A DNA stretch of 64,000 nt, taken from Blastocatellia bacterium AA13. Its GTDB lineage: Bacteria; Acidobacteriota; Blastocatellia; UBA7656. The notes under the pieces were generated by a model. The model was not told the DNA's origin. It ran no database searches and worked only from the letters and a program-made list of their open reading frames with translations. Within the stretch, counting starts at the first letter, position 1; every line of letters starts with the position of its first letter. Made by a program: the position numbers and the translations under genes. Shown here one piece after another: positions 18,045-27,310 of this stretch. The stretch is taken from contig QHVH01000008.1 of NCBI GenBank assembly GCA_003222245.1, forward strand, positions 124,001 through 188,000, given 5' to 3'.

Positions 18045-19288
18045 GAATCCTCGTGCTGGACGGCAACGAGAACCAGGCGGTTGCCTGCGTTCGATCTCTC
18101 GGAAAAGCCGGTCATGCCGTCTTCGTAGGCGCGGACTCTTCGTGGTCAAAGGCGGGTTGGTCTCGCTACTGTCGCGGGAGTTTCAGGTATCCCGGACCTC
18201 AGGTCGATATCGATGCCTTCATCTCGCGAATAATAGAAGAGGTACGCCGCGAGGAGGGAACTCTGGTCCTTCCCATGACCGAGCGCACAACTCTGCCTCT
18301 TTCCGGCGCGCGAGATCTCATCTACGCCGCGGGTGGAAAGCTGGTGCTGCCGGATCACAAGAATGTGCTGCGGGCTTTCGACAAACAGCAAACTATAGGC
18401 ATTGCGCGATCGCTCGGCATCGCCGTTCCCGAGACGAAGCTAATAATGAGCGAGCGCGAAGCCGCTGAATCGGCGGAGAGCTTGCCTTATCCCGTGGTGC
18501 TTAAGCCGCGCAGCTCTGAAGTCTCGGCTTCAGGACGAATCAAAGCAGCGGGACGCCCGCTGTACGCGAGCAATAAACGTGAGTTCTTGAAGGCCCACCG
18601 CGAAATGAGCGCACGCAGCGTTTCGATACTCGTGCAGGAGTTTGTCGAAGGTCGGGGCTCCGGTTACTTCGCTCTGATGCGCGAAGGCGAGCCGCGCGCC
18701 GAATTCGCGCACAGAAGAGTGCGCGACGTGCACCCTACAGGATCAGGCAGCGCCGTTCGAGTGAGCATAACTCCGGATCCGGTCGTGCGTGAAGCGGCGT
18801 TGTCTATTCTCAAGGGGCTGAATTGGCACGGCGTCGCTATGGTGGAATTCCGGATCAGGCCCGATGGGACCCCCGTATTTATGGAAGTCAACGGCCGCTT
18901 CTGGACCTCGCTGCCGCTTGCCGTGTATGCGGGAGTTGACTTTCCTCGATTGCTTGCGGAGATGGCAGAGCTGGGTGATTGCGAGAGAACTAGCGGCTAT
19001 CGAGAGAACGTAAGATGCCGGTGGCTGTTAGGGGACGCCCGTCATCTGGTTGAGGTCATGAGAGGCGCTCCGTCGGGATATCCGGGCCGCTTTCCGAATC
19101 GGTGGAGCACACTCGCGGAATTCTTGCTGCCCGTGCGCGGAGCATTTCACGACAACTTCATGCTCTCAGATCCTTTCCCCGAGGCCGGCGACTGGCTCGA
19201 TTTCGGGATTAGAAAATTATTTCCTCGACTGCTCAAACAGACTTCGATTGAGAGAATAGATGTTGAAGGGCGTTATTCACATTCATAG
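18041..19288 (+). CDS. ATP-grasp ligase (carbamoyl-phosphate synthase-like fold)
   Basis: A 415-residue ATP-grasp protein. The N-terminus is a Rossmann-like preATP domain (RILVLDGNENQAVACVRSL). The ATP-grasp core has PVVLKPRSSE as the phosphate-binding lysine region, VQEFVEG as the hinge and VEFRIRPDGTPVFMEVNGRFWTS with the Glu/Asn metal ligands. Such enzymes join a carboxylate to an amine or thiol through an acyl phosphate. In this glycan locus it could form an amide on an amino sugar or peptide decoration. It overlaps its upstream neighbour by ATGA and the next gene by 29 bp. Confidence 0.88.
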   Translation: MRILVLDGNENQAVACVRSLGKAGHAVFVGADSSWSKAGWSRYCRGSFRYPGPQVDIDAFISRIIEEVRREEGTLVLPMTERTTLPLSGARDLIYAAGGKLVLPDHKNVLRAFDKQQTIGIARSLGIAVPETKLIMSEREAAESAESLPYPVVLKPRSSEVSASGRIKAAGRPLYASNKREFLKAHREMSARSVSILVQEFVEGRGSGYFALMREGEPRAEFAHRRVRDVHPTGSGSAVRVSITPDPVVREAALSILKGLNWHGVAMVEFRIRPDGTPVFMEVNGRFWTSLPLAVYAGVDFPRLLAEMAELGDCERTSGYRENVRCRWLLGDARHLVEVMRGAPSGYPGRFPNRWSTLAEFLLPVRGAFHDNFMLSDPFPEAGDWLDFGIRKLFPRLLKQTSIERIDVEGRYSHS

Positions 19289-20066
19289 CACGTATAGCGA
19301 CGGCGAGTTCACGCTGCGCGATCTCCGCGAGGTCTATCTGGATGCGGGCTGTAGCTTTGCCTTCATGACGGATCATGCAGAGGCGTTCGATACCGCGAAA
19401 CTCGACCGTTATTTGACAGAATGCGAATCGCTCTCCGACGAGAAGTTTCGATTCATAGCGGGTCTCGAGTTTGAATGCGAGCGCCGAATGCACGTGCTAG
19501 GTCTCGGAGCGCCTTTGCTCGCGGGAACGACCGATCCTCAACGCGTCATCAGGCATATCAAGAATTGTGGAGGTCTGTCCGTCATAGCGCACCCAATGGA
19601 CAGCATGTTCGAGTGGATCGAGAGCTTCGATTCGCTGCCGGACGGGATCGAAACCTGGAACTCGAAATATGACGGCCGCTATGCGCCCAGACCCGGTACT
19701 TTTCGTCTTCTCAACAAGCTGCAAGAGCGACGCGAAGGGATGCTCGCCTTCTACGGGCAGGACATGCACTGGCGAAATCAATATCGCGGTCTCTTTAACA
19801 TCGTTGAAGGTGACGTTGAAGGTGAGACCCTCTCGAGGGAAGCACTTTTGAGCTCAATCGGCAAGGGAAGATACACGGCGGAAAAAGATTCGTTGCACCT
19901 TCCATCGAACGGCCGGCTGCCTCGCGCGGTTCTGGATTCATTCGCAATAGCACACGCGCGGTCGACTCGCAGGCGCGGCTGGATCAAAACGACTAAGCGA
20001 GCGCTCGATCGCGTCGGTGTGCGCGTGCCTGCTTCGGTGAAGGCGCGGTTGCGACGAATTTTCTGA
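19260..20066 (+). CDS. PHP-domain phosphoesterase
   Basis: A 268-residue member of the polymerase and histidinol phosphatase superfamily. The metal-binding motifs are HIHSTYSDG near 7-15, MTDHAEAF near 36-43, the Glu in AGLEFECE and IAHPMDSMFEW near 108. Later residues (QDMHWRN) supply another His. Such enzymes hydrolyse phosphoesters with a trinuclear metal site. It overlaps the ATP-grasp gene by 29 bp, so translation is probably coupled and the two may work together. Confidence 0.85.
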   Translation: MLKGVIHIHSTYSDGEFTLRDLREVYLDAGCSFAFMTDHAEAFDTAKLDRYLTECESLSDEKFRFIAGLEFECERRMHVLGLGAPLLAGTTDPQRVIRHIKNCGGLSVIAHPMDSMFEWIESFDSLPDGIETWNSKYDGRYAPRPGTFRLLNKLQERREGMLAFYGQDMHWRNQYRGLFNIVEGDVEGETLSREALLSSIGKGRYTAEKDSLHLPSNGRLPRAVLDSFAIAHARSTRRRGWIKTTKRALDRVGVRVPASVKARLRRIF

Positions 20067-20144
20067 TTTCCGGCCCCTCTGGTATGTATGGCCGAATTAA
20101 AAGACTAACGAGATTGCCCCACTCGTGCTGATGGTTAGTAACTA

Positions 20145-20927
20145 ATGATCAATACAGCATTCCTCATGTATCACGAGCTTGAAACTCCCGGCAGGACTTT
20201 GTGCGAAGATGGAGCAGGCTATCTTCGCTACGTTATTTCGGATTCGGATTTCTGCCGCCACCTGGCGAGTATCAAGAACGCCGGATTCAAAGGTGTGAGC
20301 GTGAGCGCGGCGCTTTCTACAAACGGCGCAGGCAAGAAGGTCGCGATCACATTCGATGACGGAACCGAAACTGATCTGACAGTCGCGGCTCCGCTGCTAA
20401 GAGAATTCGGCTTCAATGCCACCTTCTATGTCGTAGCCGGATTCGTCGGAGCGACAGGCTACCTATCAAAAAAACAGCTCGTCGAGCTGGCCGGCATCGG
20501 ATGTGAGATAGGTTGTCATTCGATGAGCCACCGCTATCTGTCCAATCTCTCGGACCACGATCTCCAGATCGAGATAGCCGGAGCGAAGGCCCGTCTGGAG
20601 GGAATCATCGGGGCGCCGGTAGATCATTTCTCATGTCCAGGCGGGCGCTGGAACCGGAGGATCGCACTGACGGCTCGTGAATCGGGTTACAAATCCGTGG
20701 CGACCAGCCGCACCGGGGTCAACGATTCGACTTCGGATAGCTATGCGCTTTCTCGGATCGCGGTAAAAAGGGGCACGTCGCTGGCGGATTTCGATAGATG
20801 GTGCCGCGGTGAAGGTCTTATGCCCCGAAAGGCCACCGATTCGGTATTTGCGGCTGCAAAAGGCATCTTGGGAACAGCGGCGTATGAGAGAGTGCGGTCC
20901 AGAATACTGGATAAGCCAGCCAATTGA
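20145..20927 (+). CDS. Polysaccharide deacetylase, NodB family (copy 1)
   Basis: Carbohydrate esterase 4-type enzyme of 260 residues. Motif 1 is AITFDDGTETD (Asp pair), motif 2 GCHSMSHRYLS (HxxxH zinc ligands) and motif 3 SCPGGRWNR. It removes N- or O-acetyl groups from sugars. No signal peptide is evident, so it may act on lipid-linked precursors in the cytoplasm. It is the first of three deacetylases in the locus. Confidence 0.88.
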   Translation: MINTAFLMYHELETPGRTLCEDGAGYLRYVISDSDFCRHLASIKNAGFKGVSVSAALSTNGAGKKVAITFDDGTETDLTVAAPLLREFGFNATFYVVAGFVGATGYLSKKQLVELAGIGCEIGCHSMSHRYLSNLSDHDLQIEIAGAKARLEGIIGAPVDHFSCPGGRWNRRIALTARESGYKSVATSRTGVNDSTSDSYALSRIAVKRGTSLADFDRWCRGEGLMPRKATDSVFAAAKGILGTAAYERVRSRILDKPAN

Positions 20928-20968
20928 TCCTTTCATAAATGCGAGATCAGCCCAAGTGACCATTGCTA

Positions 20969-22258
20969 ATGACAGCCGGACCTCAGTCATCAGATTCTCG
21001 GGTCAAGATTCTCGCCATAATCGAGGCGAGCAAAGTCACCGGTCCGGCAAAAAACCTCCTAACCTTCGCGACAGAAGCAGCCAACCACGCATGTCGCGAT
21101 CTTCCTAAAATAAACACCACGATAGCTACCTTTCGAAGGGGTCCGTACTCTGGCGAGAATGACTTTCTTGCCGCGGCCGCGAGAGCCGGGATCGACTCCG
21201 AGTACCTGGATGAACGGCGCCGCTTTGATTTTGGTGTACTGGCAATGCTGAGAGACTGCGTCAGGCGGCGCGACCCCGCGATTATTCAGACTCACAGCGT
21301 CAAGGCCCACTTTCTCGCGCGTCTTTCGGGGATCTGTCGAGAACGGCCGTGGGTCGCGTTTCATCACGGCTACACGACAACCGATCTCAAGATGCGCGCC
21401 TACAATAAGCTCGATCGTTGGTCGCTCCGGGCGGCATCTCGCGTGATAACCGTCAGCCAGGAATTTGCCCGCGACCTCGCGAAGTCAGGAGTCAATCGCG
21501 AACGCATAACCGTGGTTCATAACGCTGTCGAGAAAGAGCTGTTCGAGCAGGCGGACAAGGAGCGGGCAGACTCAATTCGAGCTCAACTGGGGATCGGAAA
21601 TAACGGATCGATCATTGTCGCGGCCGGACGCTTTTCGCGAGAAAAGGGCTTCGTCGATTTAGTAGCGGCCTTCGCTGAATTGCTCCGGATGCATCCCGAT
21701 GTTGATTGTAAGCTGGTGTTGGCGGGAGATGGACCTGAGCGCGGCAATATTGCTACAGCCGCTCGCTCACTTGGAGTTGACGATCGAGTTGTTTTTGCGG
21801 GTTATATCGAAGATATTCGCGCGCTCTTTTCGATTGGAGATGTGTTGGCGATCCCGTCGCACAGCGAGGGCTCGCCGAACGTGCTTCTTGAAGCAATGGC
21901 TTTCGGAATTCCTGTTGTAGCGGCTAACGTAGGAGGAATTCCCGAGATCGTCGAAGACGAAGCGAGCGCGATTCTGGTCAAGCCCGGCGATAGGAGCGCG
22001 ATGGCCCACGGGCTCGCAAAAGTGTTGACCGACGGCGCTCTTTCGGCGCGGATAGCGGCCGCCGCTCGCGAGAAGGCGACGACGCATCACACGATCGAAG
22101 CTCGTACTCGTTCGCTCATTCAGATCTACAAAGAAGTGATCTCCTTACGACCAGTGCGGGCATATGAGGACCCCGAATTGGCGGGAGTTGCAATTCCCGA
22201 GACGTTGTTCAAAGGGCAGACAGAAGCAAAAGGAGAACGGGCGCGGCAGGCGTTCTGA
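20969..22258 (+). CDS. Glycosyltransferase family 4 (GT-B)
   Basis: GT-B enzyme of about 429 residues. The N-terminal KILAIIEASKVTGPAKN is the acceptor-domain start; the C-terminal domain has IIVAAGRFSREKGFVDLV and IPSHSEGSPNVLLEAMAFG, the retaining-GT4 E-x7-E donor motif. ATG 20969 is preferred to the TTG two codons upstream. It lies between two deacetylase genes in the same direction, consistent with stepwise assembly and trimming of a repeat unit. Confidence 0.88.
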   Translation: MTAGPQSSDSRVKILAIIEASKVTGPAKNLLTFATEAANHACRDLPKINTTIATFRRGPYSGENDFLAAAARAGIDSEYLDERRRFDFGVLAMLRDCVRRRDPAIIQTHSVKAHFLARLSGICRERPWVAFHHGYTTTDLKMRAYNKLDRWSLRAASRVITVSQEFARDLAKSGVNRERITVVHNAVEKELFEQADKERADSIRAQLGIGNNGSIIVAAGRFSREKGFVDLVAAFAELLRMHPDVDCKLVLAGDGPERGNIATAARSLGVDDRVVFAGYIEDIRALFSIGDVLAIPSHSEGSPNVLLEAMAFGIPVVAANVGGIPEIVEDEASAILVKPGDRSAMAHGLAKVLTDGALSARIAAAAREKATTHHTIEARTRSLIQIYKEVISLRPVRAYEDPELAGVAIPETLFKGQTEAKGERARQAF

Positions 22259-22267
22259 GCTCGAGCG

Positions 22268-23212
22268 ATGCGCAATCACTTTGTAGAAGGTCTGGTGGAT
22301 CCCGCGGCATCGGTTGGCCCGCAAGCCGAGCGCGCGCCAAAAGCCAGTCCGCGATCATGGGCGAAAGAAGCGCTCTTCTTTTTCTATCTGTACTGTGGTT
22401 GGGTTCAACTGCGCGACGCGGTGCGGTCGCTTCTGGGCCGATCGCGAGTAACCGTATTGTACTACCATCGCATCGGCGAACGGGACGTGCTCACTAGATC
22501 CATTGATGATTTCAGAAGCGATATCGAGTATCTCAAGCAAAACTATGATTGCATGAGCCTCCGCGAATTTTCTGAACGGTTGACCGCGAACAAGCCGTTC
22601 AGGCGGAGGGCGGTCGTGGTTACCTTTGACGACGGTTATCGCGACAATTTCACCGAAGCCGCGCCCGTGCTGACGCAAGCCGGTGTGCCGGCGACCTTCT
22701 TTGTGGCTACTGGGTTCATCGAAACAGAGCGGGAGTTCCCGCACGATTTAAGGGCCCAGAGGTACGATTCGTTGAGCGATGATCCCGAGAGTTGTTTCCC
22801 AAAGCTCCGGTGGGACGATCTTCGAGCGATGCAATCTTCCGGCTTTGAAATCGGCTCCCATACCGTGAACCACACGAATCTCGGCACCGCCGACCGACAA
22901 ACCGTGACGCTGGAGTTGCACGACTCGCTTACTGCATTGAACGAGCATTTGGGAGAAGCGCCGCGTCCCTTTTCGTTTCCGTGGGGCAAGCCGGAAGACA
23001 TCAACCAATTCGCGATTGATGAAGCAAGACGGGCAGGCTATTACGCGGCCGTATCGGCGTATGGCGGAGCGAACAGCAGGGATACCGATCGTTTCAGGAT
23101 CAGGCGCGTTGACGTCGGCAACGGGCATCTGACGGGATTGGCCGTCAGAGCCAGGATCGCCGGTTTCGATCCTGAGTACTTCAGAATCAAGAGAGCGGGG
23201 TTGGAGAATTGA
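22268..23212 (+). CDS. Polysaccharide deacetylase, NodB family (copy 2)
   Basis: A 314-residue CE4 deacetylase with a basic-hydrophobic N-terminal region (ALFFFYLYCGWVQL near 34-47) that may be a membrane anchor. TFDDGYRDNF holds the catalytic Asp pair, GSHTVNHTNLG the HxxxH zinc motif, and FSFPWGKPEDI the substrate-arm motif. Start is 9 bp after the previous stop. Confidence 0.88.
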   Translation: MRNHFVEGLVDPAASVGPQAERAPKASPRSWAKEALFFFYLYCGWVQLRDAVRSLLGRSRVTVLYYHRIGERDVLTRSIDDFRSDIEYLKQNYDCMSLREFSERLTANKPFRRRAVVVTFDDGYRDNFTEAAPVLTQAGVPATFFVATGFIETEREFPHDLRAQRYDSLSDDPESCFPKLRWDDLRAMQSSGFEIGSHTVNHTNLGTADRQTVTLELHDSLTALNEHLGEAPRPFSFPWGKPEDINQFAIDEARRAGYYAAVSAYGGANSRDTDRFRIRRVDVGNGHLTGLAVRARIAGFDPEYFRIKRAGLEN

Positions 23213-24750
23213 AACGGCTCAACTGTAGACAACATCTTGCGGCGTTCGCATTCACAAAGGCCGCGTGCGCGATCGCCTTCTTGCTTTTGGCGATTTCCAT
23301 AAAGGCACAAGCGAAAAATATTTATGCGGCGCCCGGCGGAAGCGATTCCAACGCGGGAACTCAGTCGCAGCCTGTTGCGACTCCCCGCAAAGCGCTTCAG
23401 TTGGCATCGCCGGGGGACACGATTTTTCTGCGCGGCGGCCGGTATCCGATGGAGCGATTTCTCTGGATCGATAAGCCTAATGTCGCCATTTCATCTCAGT
23501 CCGGCGAACGAGCGTTGTTGGCCGGCAGCAACACTGACAGTCAAACAAGCCCGCCAAGCATAATCATCGTTGTCGCGAACAACGTTTCCCTGATTAACCT
23601 CGATATAGAAGGCGGCTCTTATTACGCGCTAAAGATCGATCTCGACAATAATAAGACTACTAACGGCGTCGTAGTGAAGGGATGCCGCATTCGAAACTCC
23701 GGCCGCGACTGCGTCAAGACTTTCAATGCCGACAACCTGCTGATCGAAGATTGCGAGATAGGTCCGTCGGGGCTTCGCGATCCTTCAAACGCGGAGGGGA
23801 TTGATTCGATTGGTTCGGTTGGAGTGACCATTCGAAACTCTTTCGTGCATGACACCGCCACCACGGGGATTTATCTCAAGGGCGGGGCCAGAGATGGAAT
23901 AGTCGAGAGAAACCGATTCGAGCGGTGCGGCAACTCGGGCTTGCTGCTGGGCCAGGATACCGATCCGGAATACATGAGGGACGGAGCGAAGTATGAGGCC
24001 ATTAACTGCGTCGCTCGCAACAACATCATCTCAGCAGTTGAGTCCGCCGGAATAGGAACTTATTCCGGAGACAATATCCGATTCGAGAACAACACTGTGT
24101 ATGATGCGGCCAGAAAGAATCAGGCGGGATTCTATGTTGTCACAAACGGTCGAGGGGTCCCCGCTCAGCGAATCACGTTCAAGAACAACATTGTCGTGAT
24201 CCTGGGTGAGCGGCCTGCCGTGTTTATTCTCAATCTCGCGGATCGGCTTGTATGTGACTCGAATATTTACCACGCGCCGAATGCAAGCAAACCATTTCGA
24301 CGCGAGACCAAATCGACGGGCGAACAATACGACGCGTGGAGCTTTGTAGACTGGAAAGCAAATATGAACCTGGATTCGCATTCCATACTCGCGGATCCGA
24401 TGCTCGAGGGTGATCTGCTTAAACCGCGCTCCGGAAGCCCGGCTTTTGACAACGGGGAGAGTTTGCCGCAGGTAAAGACGGATTACGCCGGCATTGCGAG
24501 ACCGCAGGGCTCGGGTTATGACATCGGCGCACACGAAGGCCGCGCGTCTGGAGGCGCTGCGAGCGCGCGCCCGAAAGCTGAGACCACCGGATCTGAGAGT
24601 TCGTCCGAAACAGCACTGACTCGCTCGACCGCTCTGATCGGCGGCGCGGGCTTTGGCGCGCTGGCCGCGGTTGCGGCCATGGCGTTCACTCGAAAAAGAG
24701 GCGCGAAGAACCGTGCGATCCGGGCTCGGCGCACATGGTCCGAGAGGTAG
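23209..24750 (+). CDS. Secreted right-handed beta-helix protein with C-terminal membrane segment
   Basis: A 513-residue protein with an N-terminal signal peptide (hydrophobic stretch near 18-33) and IYAAPGGSDSNAGTQSQPVA, the usual start of DUF1565/parallel beta-helix proteins. Repeats such as NLLIEDCEIG, GVTIRNSFVHDT, GIVERNRFERCGNSG and DNIRFENNTVYDAA form rungs of the helix. Near the end is a Ser/Thr/Ala-rich stretch, one membrane helix and a basic tail (FTRKRGAKNRAIRARR), so it is probably anchored at the surface. Such folds often bind or cut polysaccharide. The TTG start overlaps the previous stop and has GGAG upstream. Confidence 0.8.
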   Translation: MKRLNCRQHLAAFAFTKAACAIAFLLLAISIKAQAKNIYAAPGGSDSNAGTQSQPVATPRKALQLASPGDTIFLRGGRYPMERFLWIDKPNVAISSQSGERALLAGSNTDSQTSPPSIIIVVANNVSLINLDIEGGSYYALKIDLDNNKTTNGVVVKGCRIRNSGRDCVKTFNADNLLIEDCEIGPSGLRDPSNAEGIDSIGSVGVTIRNSFVHDTATTGIYLKGGARDGIVERNRFERCGNSGLLLGQDTDPEYMRDGAKYEAINCVARNNIISAVESAGIGTYSGDNIRFENNTVYDAARKNQAGFYVVTNGRGVPAQRITFKNNIVVILGERPAVFILNLADRLVCDSNIYHAPNASKPFRRETKSTGEQYDAWSFVDWKANMNLDSHSILADPMLEGDLLKPRSGSPAFDNGESLPQVKTDYAGIARPQGSGYDIGAHEGRASGGAASARPKAETTGSESSSETALTRSTALIGGAGFGALAAVAAMAFTRKRGAKNRAIRARRTWSER

Positions 24751-26000
24751 GAGTCGAGGTACACGTGGCTGCTTTAGAACAACAGATCAAAGCCGCGCGG
24801 TCCGCCAAGTCCGAGCACCGCTCGCCCGAGCCTATGATAGCGGCGCGGCCAAACCAGAAGCCGGATGTTGTTGTTGCGAGCAATCCTGGTCAAATGAACG
24901 AGCATCTGCCCGCGTGGGAATCGCTTGCCGAATCGTCGATCGAACCCAACGTGTTTTACGAGCCTTGGATGCTGATGCCGGCCGTGAATCATCTTGCCGG
25001 CGACTCTGAACTTCATTTCGTATTTGTCTATTTGCCGGACAGGCAAAGGCCGAACGGGCCCGCGCTTTTATGCGGGATGTTTCCGCTGGAACGTACGAGC
25101 CGTGCCTTTGGCGCGATCGGTGTGCTCAGCCTGTGGAAACACGTCCATTGTTTCCTGTGTACGCCGCTCATCAGGCGCGGTTACGGTAAAGAATGTCTTG
25201 ATGCTTTCTTTGATTGGCTGGCCACGGAGCCGGTCGGAGCCTCCTTTATGGAATTCAAGTCGATCGGAGGCGACGGCGCCTTTCACAGGCTCCTTGTGGA
25301 TCGCTTCTTTGAGCATGGTTCGATCTCGTTTGAGTCGGAATGCCATTCGCGCGCTCTATTTCGCCCCGACAAAGATGCCGATGTCTTTCTTCGATCCGCA
25401 CTGGCCGCATCTACTCGGAAAGAGCTGAGGCGCAAGTTAAATCGGCTTGCTGAGGAAGGCCGCATCGAATGGTCGCAGCTTGGAGCCAAAAGCGATCTTA
25501 GCGCGTGGATAAACGAGTTCCTGCAGTTGGAATCCGGCGGTTGGAAGGGCCGGGCCGGCGACGCGATCGAGTGCGATCACGGCGAGCGGGCGTTTTTCAC
25601 CGAGATGTGCGAGGCGGCCTTTCAGCGCGGAGCGCTTCGAGTTATGAGTCTGAACATGAATGGCCGCAGCATCGCCCAACGATGGTATTTCACAGCGGGC
25701 GAAGGAGCATTTGCATTCAAGACAGCGTTCGACGAGGGATATGCGCGCCGGTCTCCTGGAGTTCTGCTGCAAGTCGAGCAAGTGAGACAGCTTCATAATG
25801 ATGCGGAAATCGCATGGATGGATTCGTGTTCCGCTGCCGACAGTCATCTGAATCGAATCTGGAAAGATCGAAGAGCGATCGAGAGCATTGTCGTGGGAAC
25901 AGGCGGACGAAAGGGCGATTTGCTTGTGGCGATGATGCCGCTTGTTCGCTGGCTGGCTCGCAAAGCACGTTTCAGGCGCGTCGGATCGCGCGCGAAATAG
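24735..26000 (+). CDS. Acetyltransf_6 / FemAB-like N-acyltransferase (copy 1)
   Basis: A 421-residue protein of the double-GNAT (BioF2-like, FemAB-related) family found in exopolysaccharide loci. EPNVFYEPWML near 75 is the characteristic N-terminal motif; the C-terminal GNAT half has RVMSLNMNGRSIAQRWYF and the AFKTAFDEGYARRSPGVLL acyl-CoA/aminoacyl-binding region. It overlaps the beta-helix gene by 16 bp. It is clearly paralogous to the next gene. Acylation of an amino sugar exposed by the deacetylases is the likely job. Confidence 0.82.
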   Translation: MVREVGVEVHVAALEQQIKAARSAKSEHRSPEPMIAARPNQKPDVVVASNPGQMNEHLPAWESLAESSIEPNVFYEPWMLMPAVNHLAGDSELHFVFVYLPDRQRPNGPALLCGMFPLERTSRAFGAIGVLSLWKHVHCFLCTPLIRRGYGKECLDAFFDWLATEPVGASFMEFKSIGGDGAFHRLLVDRFFEHGSISFESECHSRALFRPDKDADVFLRSALAASTRKELRRKLNRLAEEGRIEWSQLGAKSDLSAWINEFLQLESGGWKGRAGDAIECDHGERAFFTEMCEAAFQRGALRVMSLNMNGRSIAQRWYFTAGEGAFAFKTAFDEGYARRSPGVLLQVEQVRQLHNDAEIAWMDSCSAADSHLNRIWKDRRAIESIVVGTGGRKGDLLVAMMPLVRWLARKARFRRVGSRAK

Positions 26001-26002
26001 AA

Positions 26003-27310
26003 ATGAAGGCGATTGCGCAAATCATAAGAGAACCCGCGGCCGTTCGCGTCTCATCGGCGGCGCGTCGGACCGAAAGTATCGGCGGCCTTCCCGCGGCAGC
26101 CGCGGGCCTTGAAATATCGGCGGTGTTTCTGGAGGACGGACGTGGATTGCTCGAATACGCCGCGCAATGGGATGACCTGGCGGCGAATGCTATTGAGCCA
26201 AACGTATTCTATGAGCCGTGGATGCTGATACCTGCAATCGAGCCGTACAGCGTCGGGAGAAAGATAGCGTTCGTGCTCATCGTGGGAACCGATCGCTCGC
26301 GGCCTCACTCGGATGCAGTTCTATGCGGGATGTTCCCACTCGAGATTTCAAACCGATATAAAGGACTCGACAAGAATATTCCGATTCGCACCTTGAGCCT
26401 CTGGAAGCACAAATATTGCTATATGTGCACGCCGCTGCTGAGGCGAGGCTACGCGGAAGAAGCCCTTTCGGCATTCTTCGATTGGCTCGCGTCGTTCGAT
26501 CACGGGTGCGCCTTGATGGAGTTCCGAGCGGTTCCCGGCGAAGGGCCGTTTCACAATCTATTGGTCGACCAATTCAATCAGCGCGGCTCTCTCAGTTTCA
26601 TTTCAGAGAGTTTTACCCGCGCTTTCTTTCGGCCCGCTTCCGATGCTGATGAGTATCTGAAGGCATCGATAGGAGGTCCGTCGAGAAAGGAATTCAGGCG
26701 GCAACAGAACCGCCTGGGAGAAAGAGGTAATCTCGAATTCGCCTCACTCGAATACGGTGGAGATGTTAATGCCTGGATCGATGAGTTCCTGCAGCTCGAG
26801 GCGATCAGTTGGAAAGGGCAGGAAGGGCGCGCCCTTATATCGCGGCCGGAGGATCGGGCCTACTTCGAAGAGATCGCGGTTCAAGCCTTCCGCCGTGGAA
26901 AGCTTATGATGTCGGCGCTGCGATTGGACGGCAGAGCGATAGCGCACAAGTGCAATTTCCTCAGCAAACCCGGCTCGTTTGCGTTCAAGATCGCTTACGA
27001 CGACGAGTTCGCCCGCTATTCTCCCGGAGTCCTTCTTGAACTCGAAAACATCCGCCGTTTGCACCTTATGCCCGATATCGAGTGGATGAATTCGTGTGCG
27101 AATCCTCGCAACGCGATGATCAATCGATTGTGGAGTGATCGGCTGGTAATTCGCGACGTCGTGATAGGGACGAGCCGAGCGCCCGGCGATTTCGTCTTAT
27201 CGGCGATGCCGATGTTGAAGTGGCTCAATCGCGCGCTGTTCCGTCGCAAGATCGATAGCAAAATCCCGGATGCCAGGCACGCGGTAGTCCACAAGGTGAC
27301 CTCAATATGA
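26003..27310 (+). CDS. Acetyltransf_6 / FemAB-like N-acyltransferase (copy 2)
   Basis: A 435-residue paralogue of the gene before it: IEPNVFYEPWMLIPAIE, LSLWKHKYCYMCTPLLRRGY, EFLQLEAISWKGQ and FAFKIAYDDEFARYSPGVLL all have direct counterparts in copy 1. The open frame extends 189 bp upstream, but ATG 26003, two bases after the previous stop, gives a matching N-terminus. The pair suggests a local duplication with divergent acyl or sugar specificity. Confidence 0.82.
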   Translation: MKAIAQIIREPAAVRVSSAARRTESIGGLPAAAAGLEISAVFLEDGRGLLEYAAQWDDLAANAIEPNVFYEPWMLIPAIEPYSVGRKIAFVLIVGTDRSRPHSDAVLCGMFPLEISNRYKGLDKNIPIRTLSLWKHKYCYMCTPLLRRGYAEEALSAFFDWLASFDHGCALMEFRAVPGEGPFHNLLVDQFNQRGSLSFISESFTRAFFRPASDADEYLKASIGGPSRKEFRRQQNRLGERGNLEFASLEYGGDVNAWIDEFLQLEAISWKGQEGRALISRPEDRAYFEEIAVQAFRRGKLMMSALRLDGRAIAHKCNFLSKPGSFAFKIAYDDEFARYSPGVLLELENIRRLHLMPDIEWMNSCANPRNAMINRLWSDRLVIRDVVIGTSRAPGDFVLSAMPMLKWLNRALFRRKIDSKIPDARHAVVHKVTSI

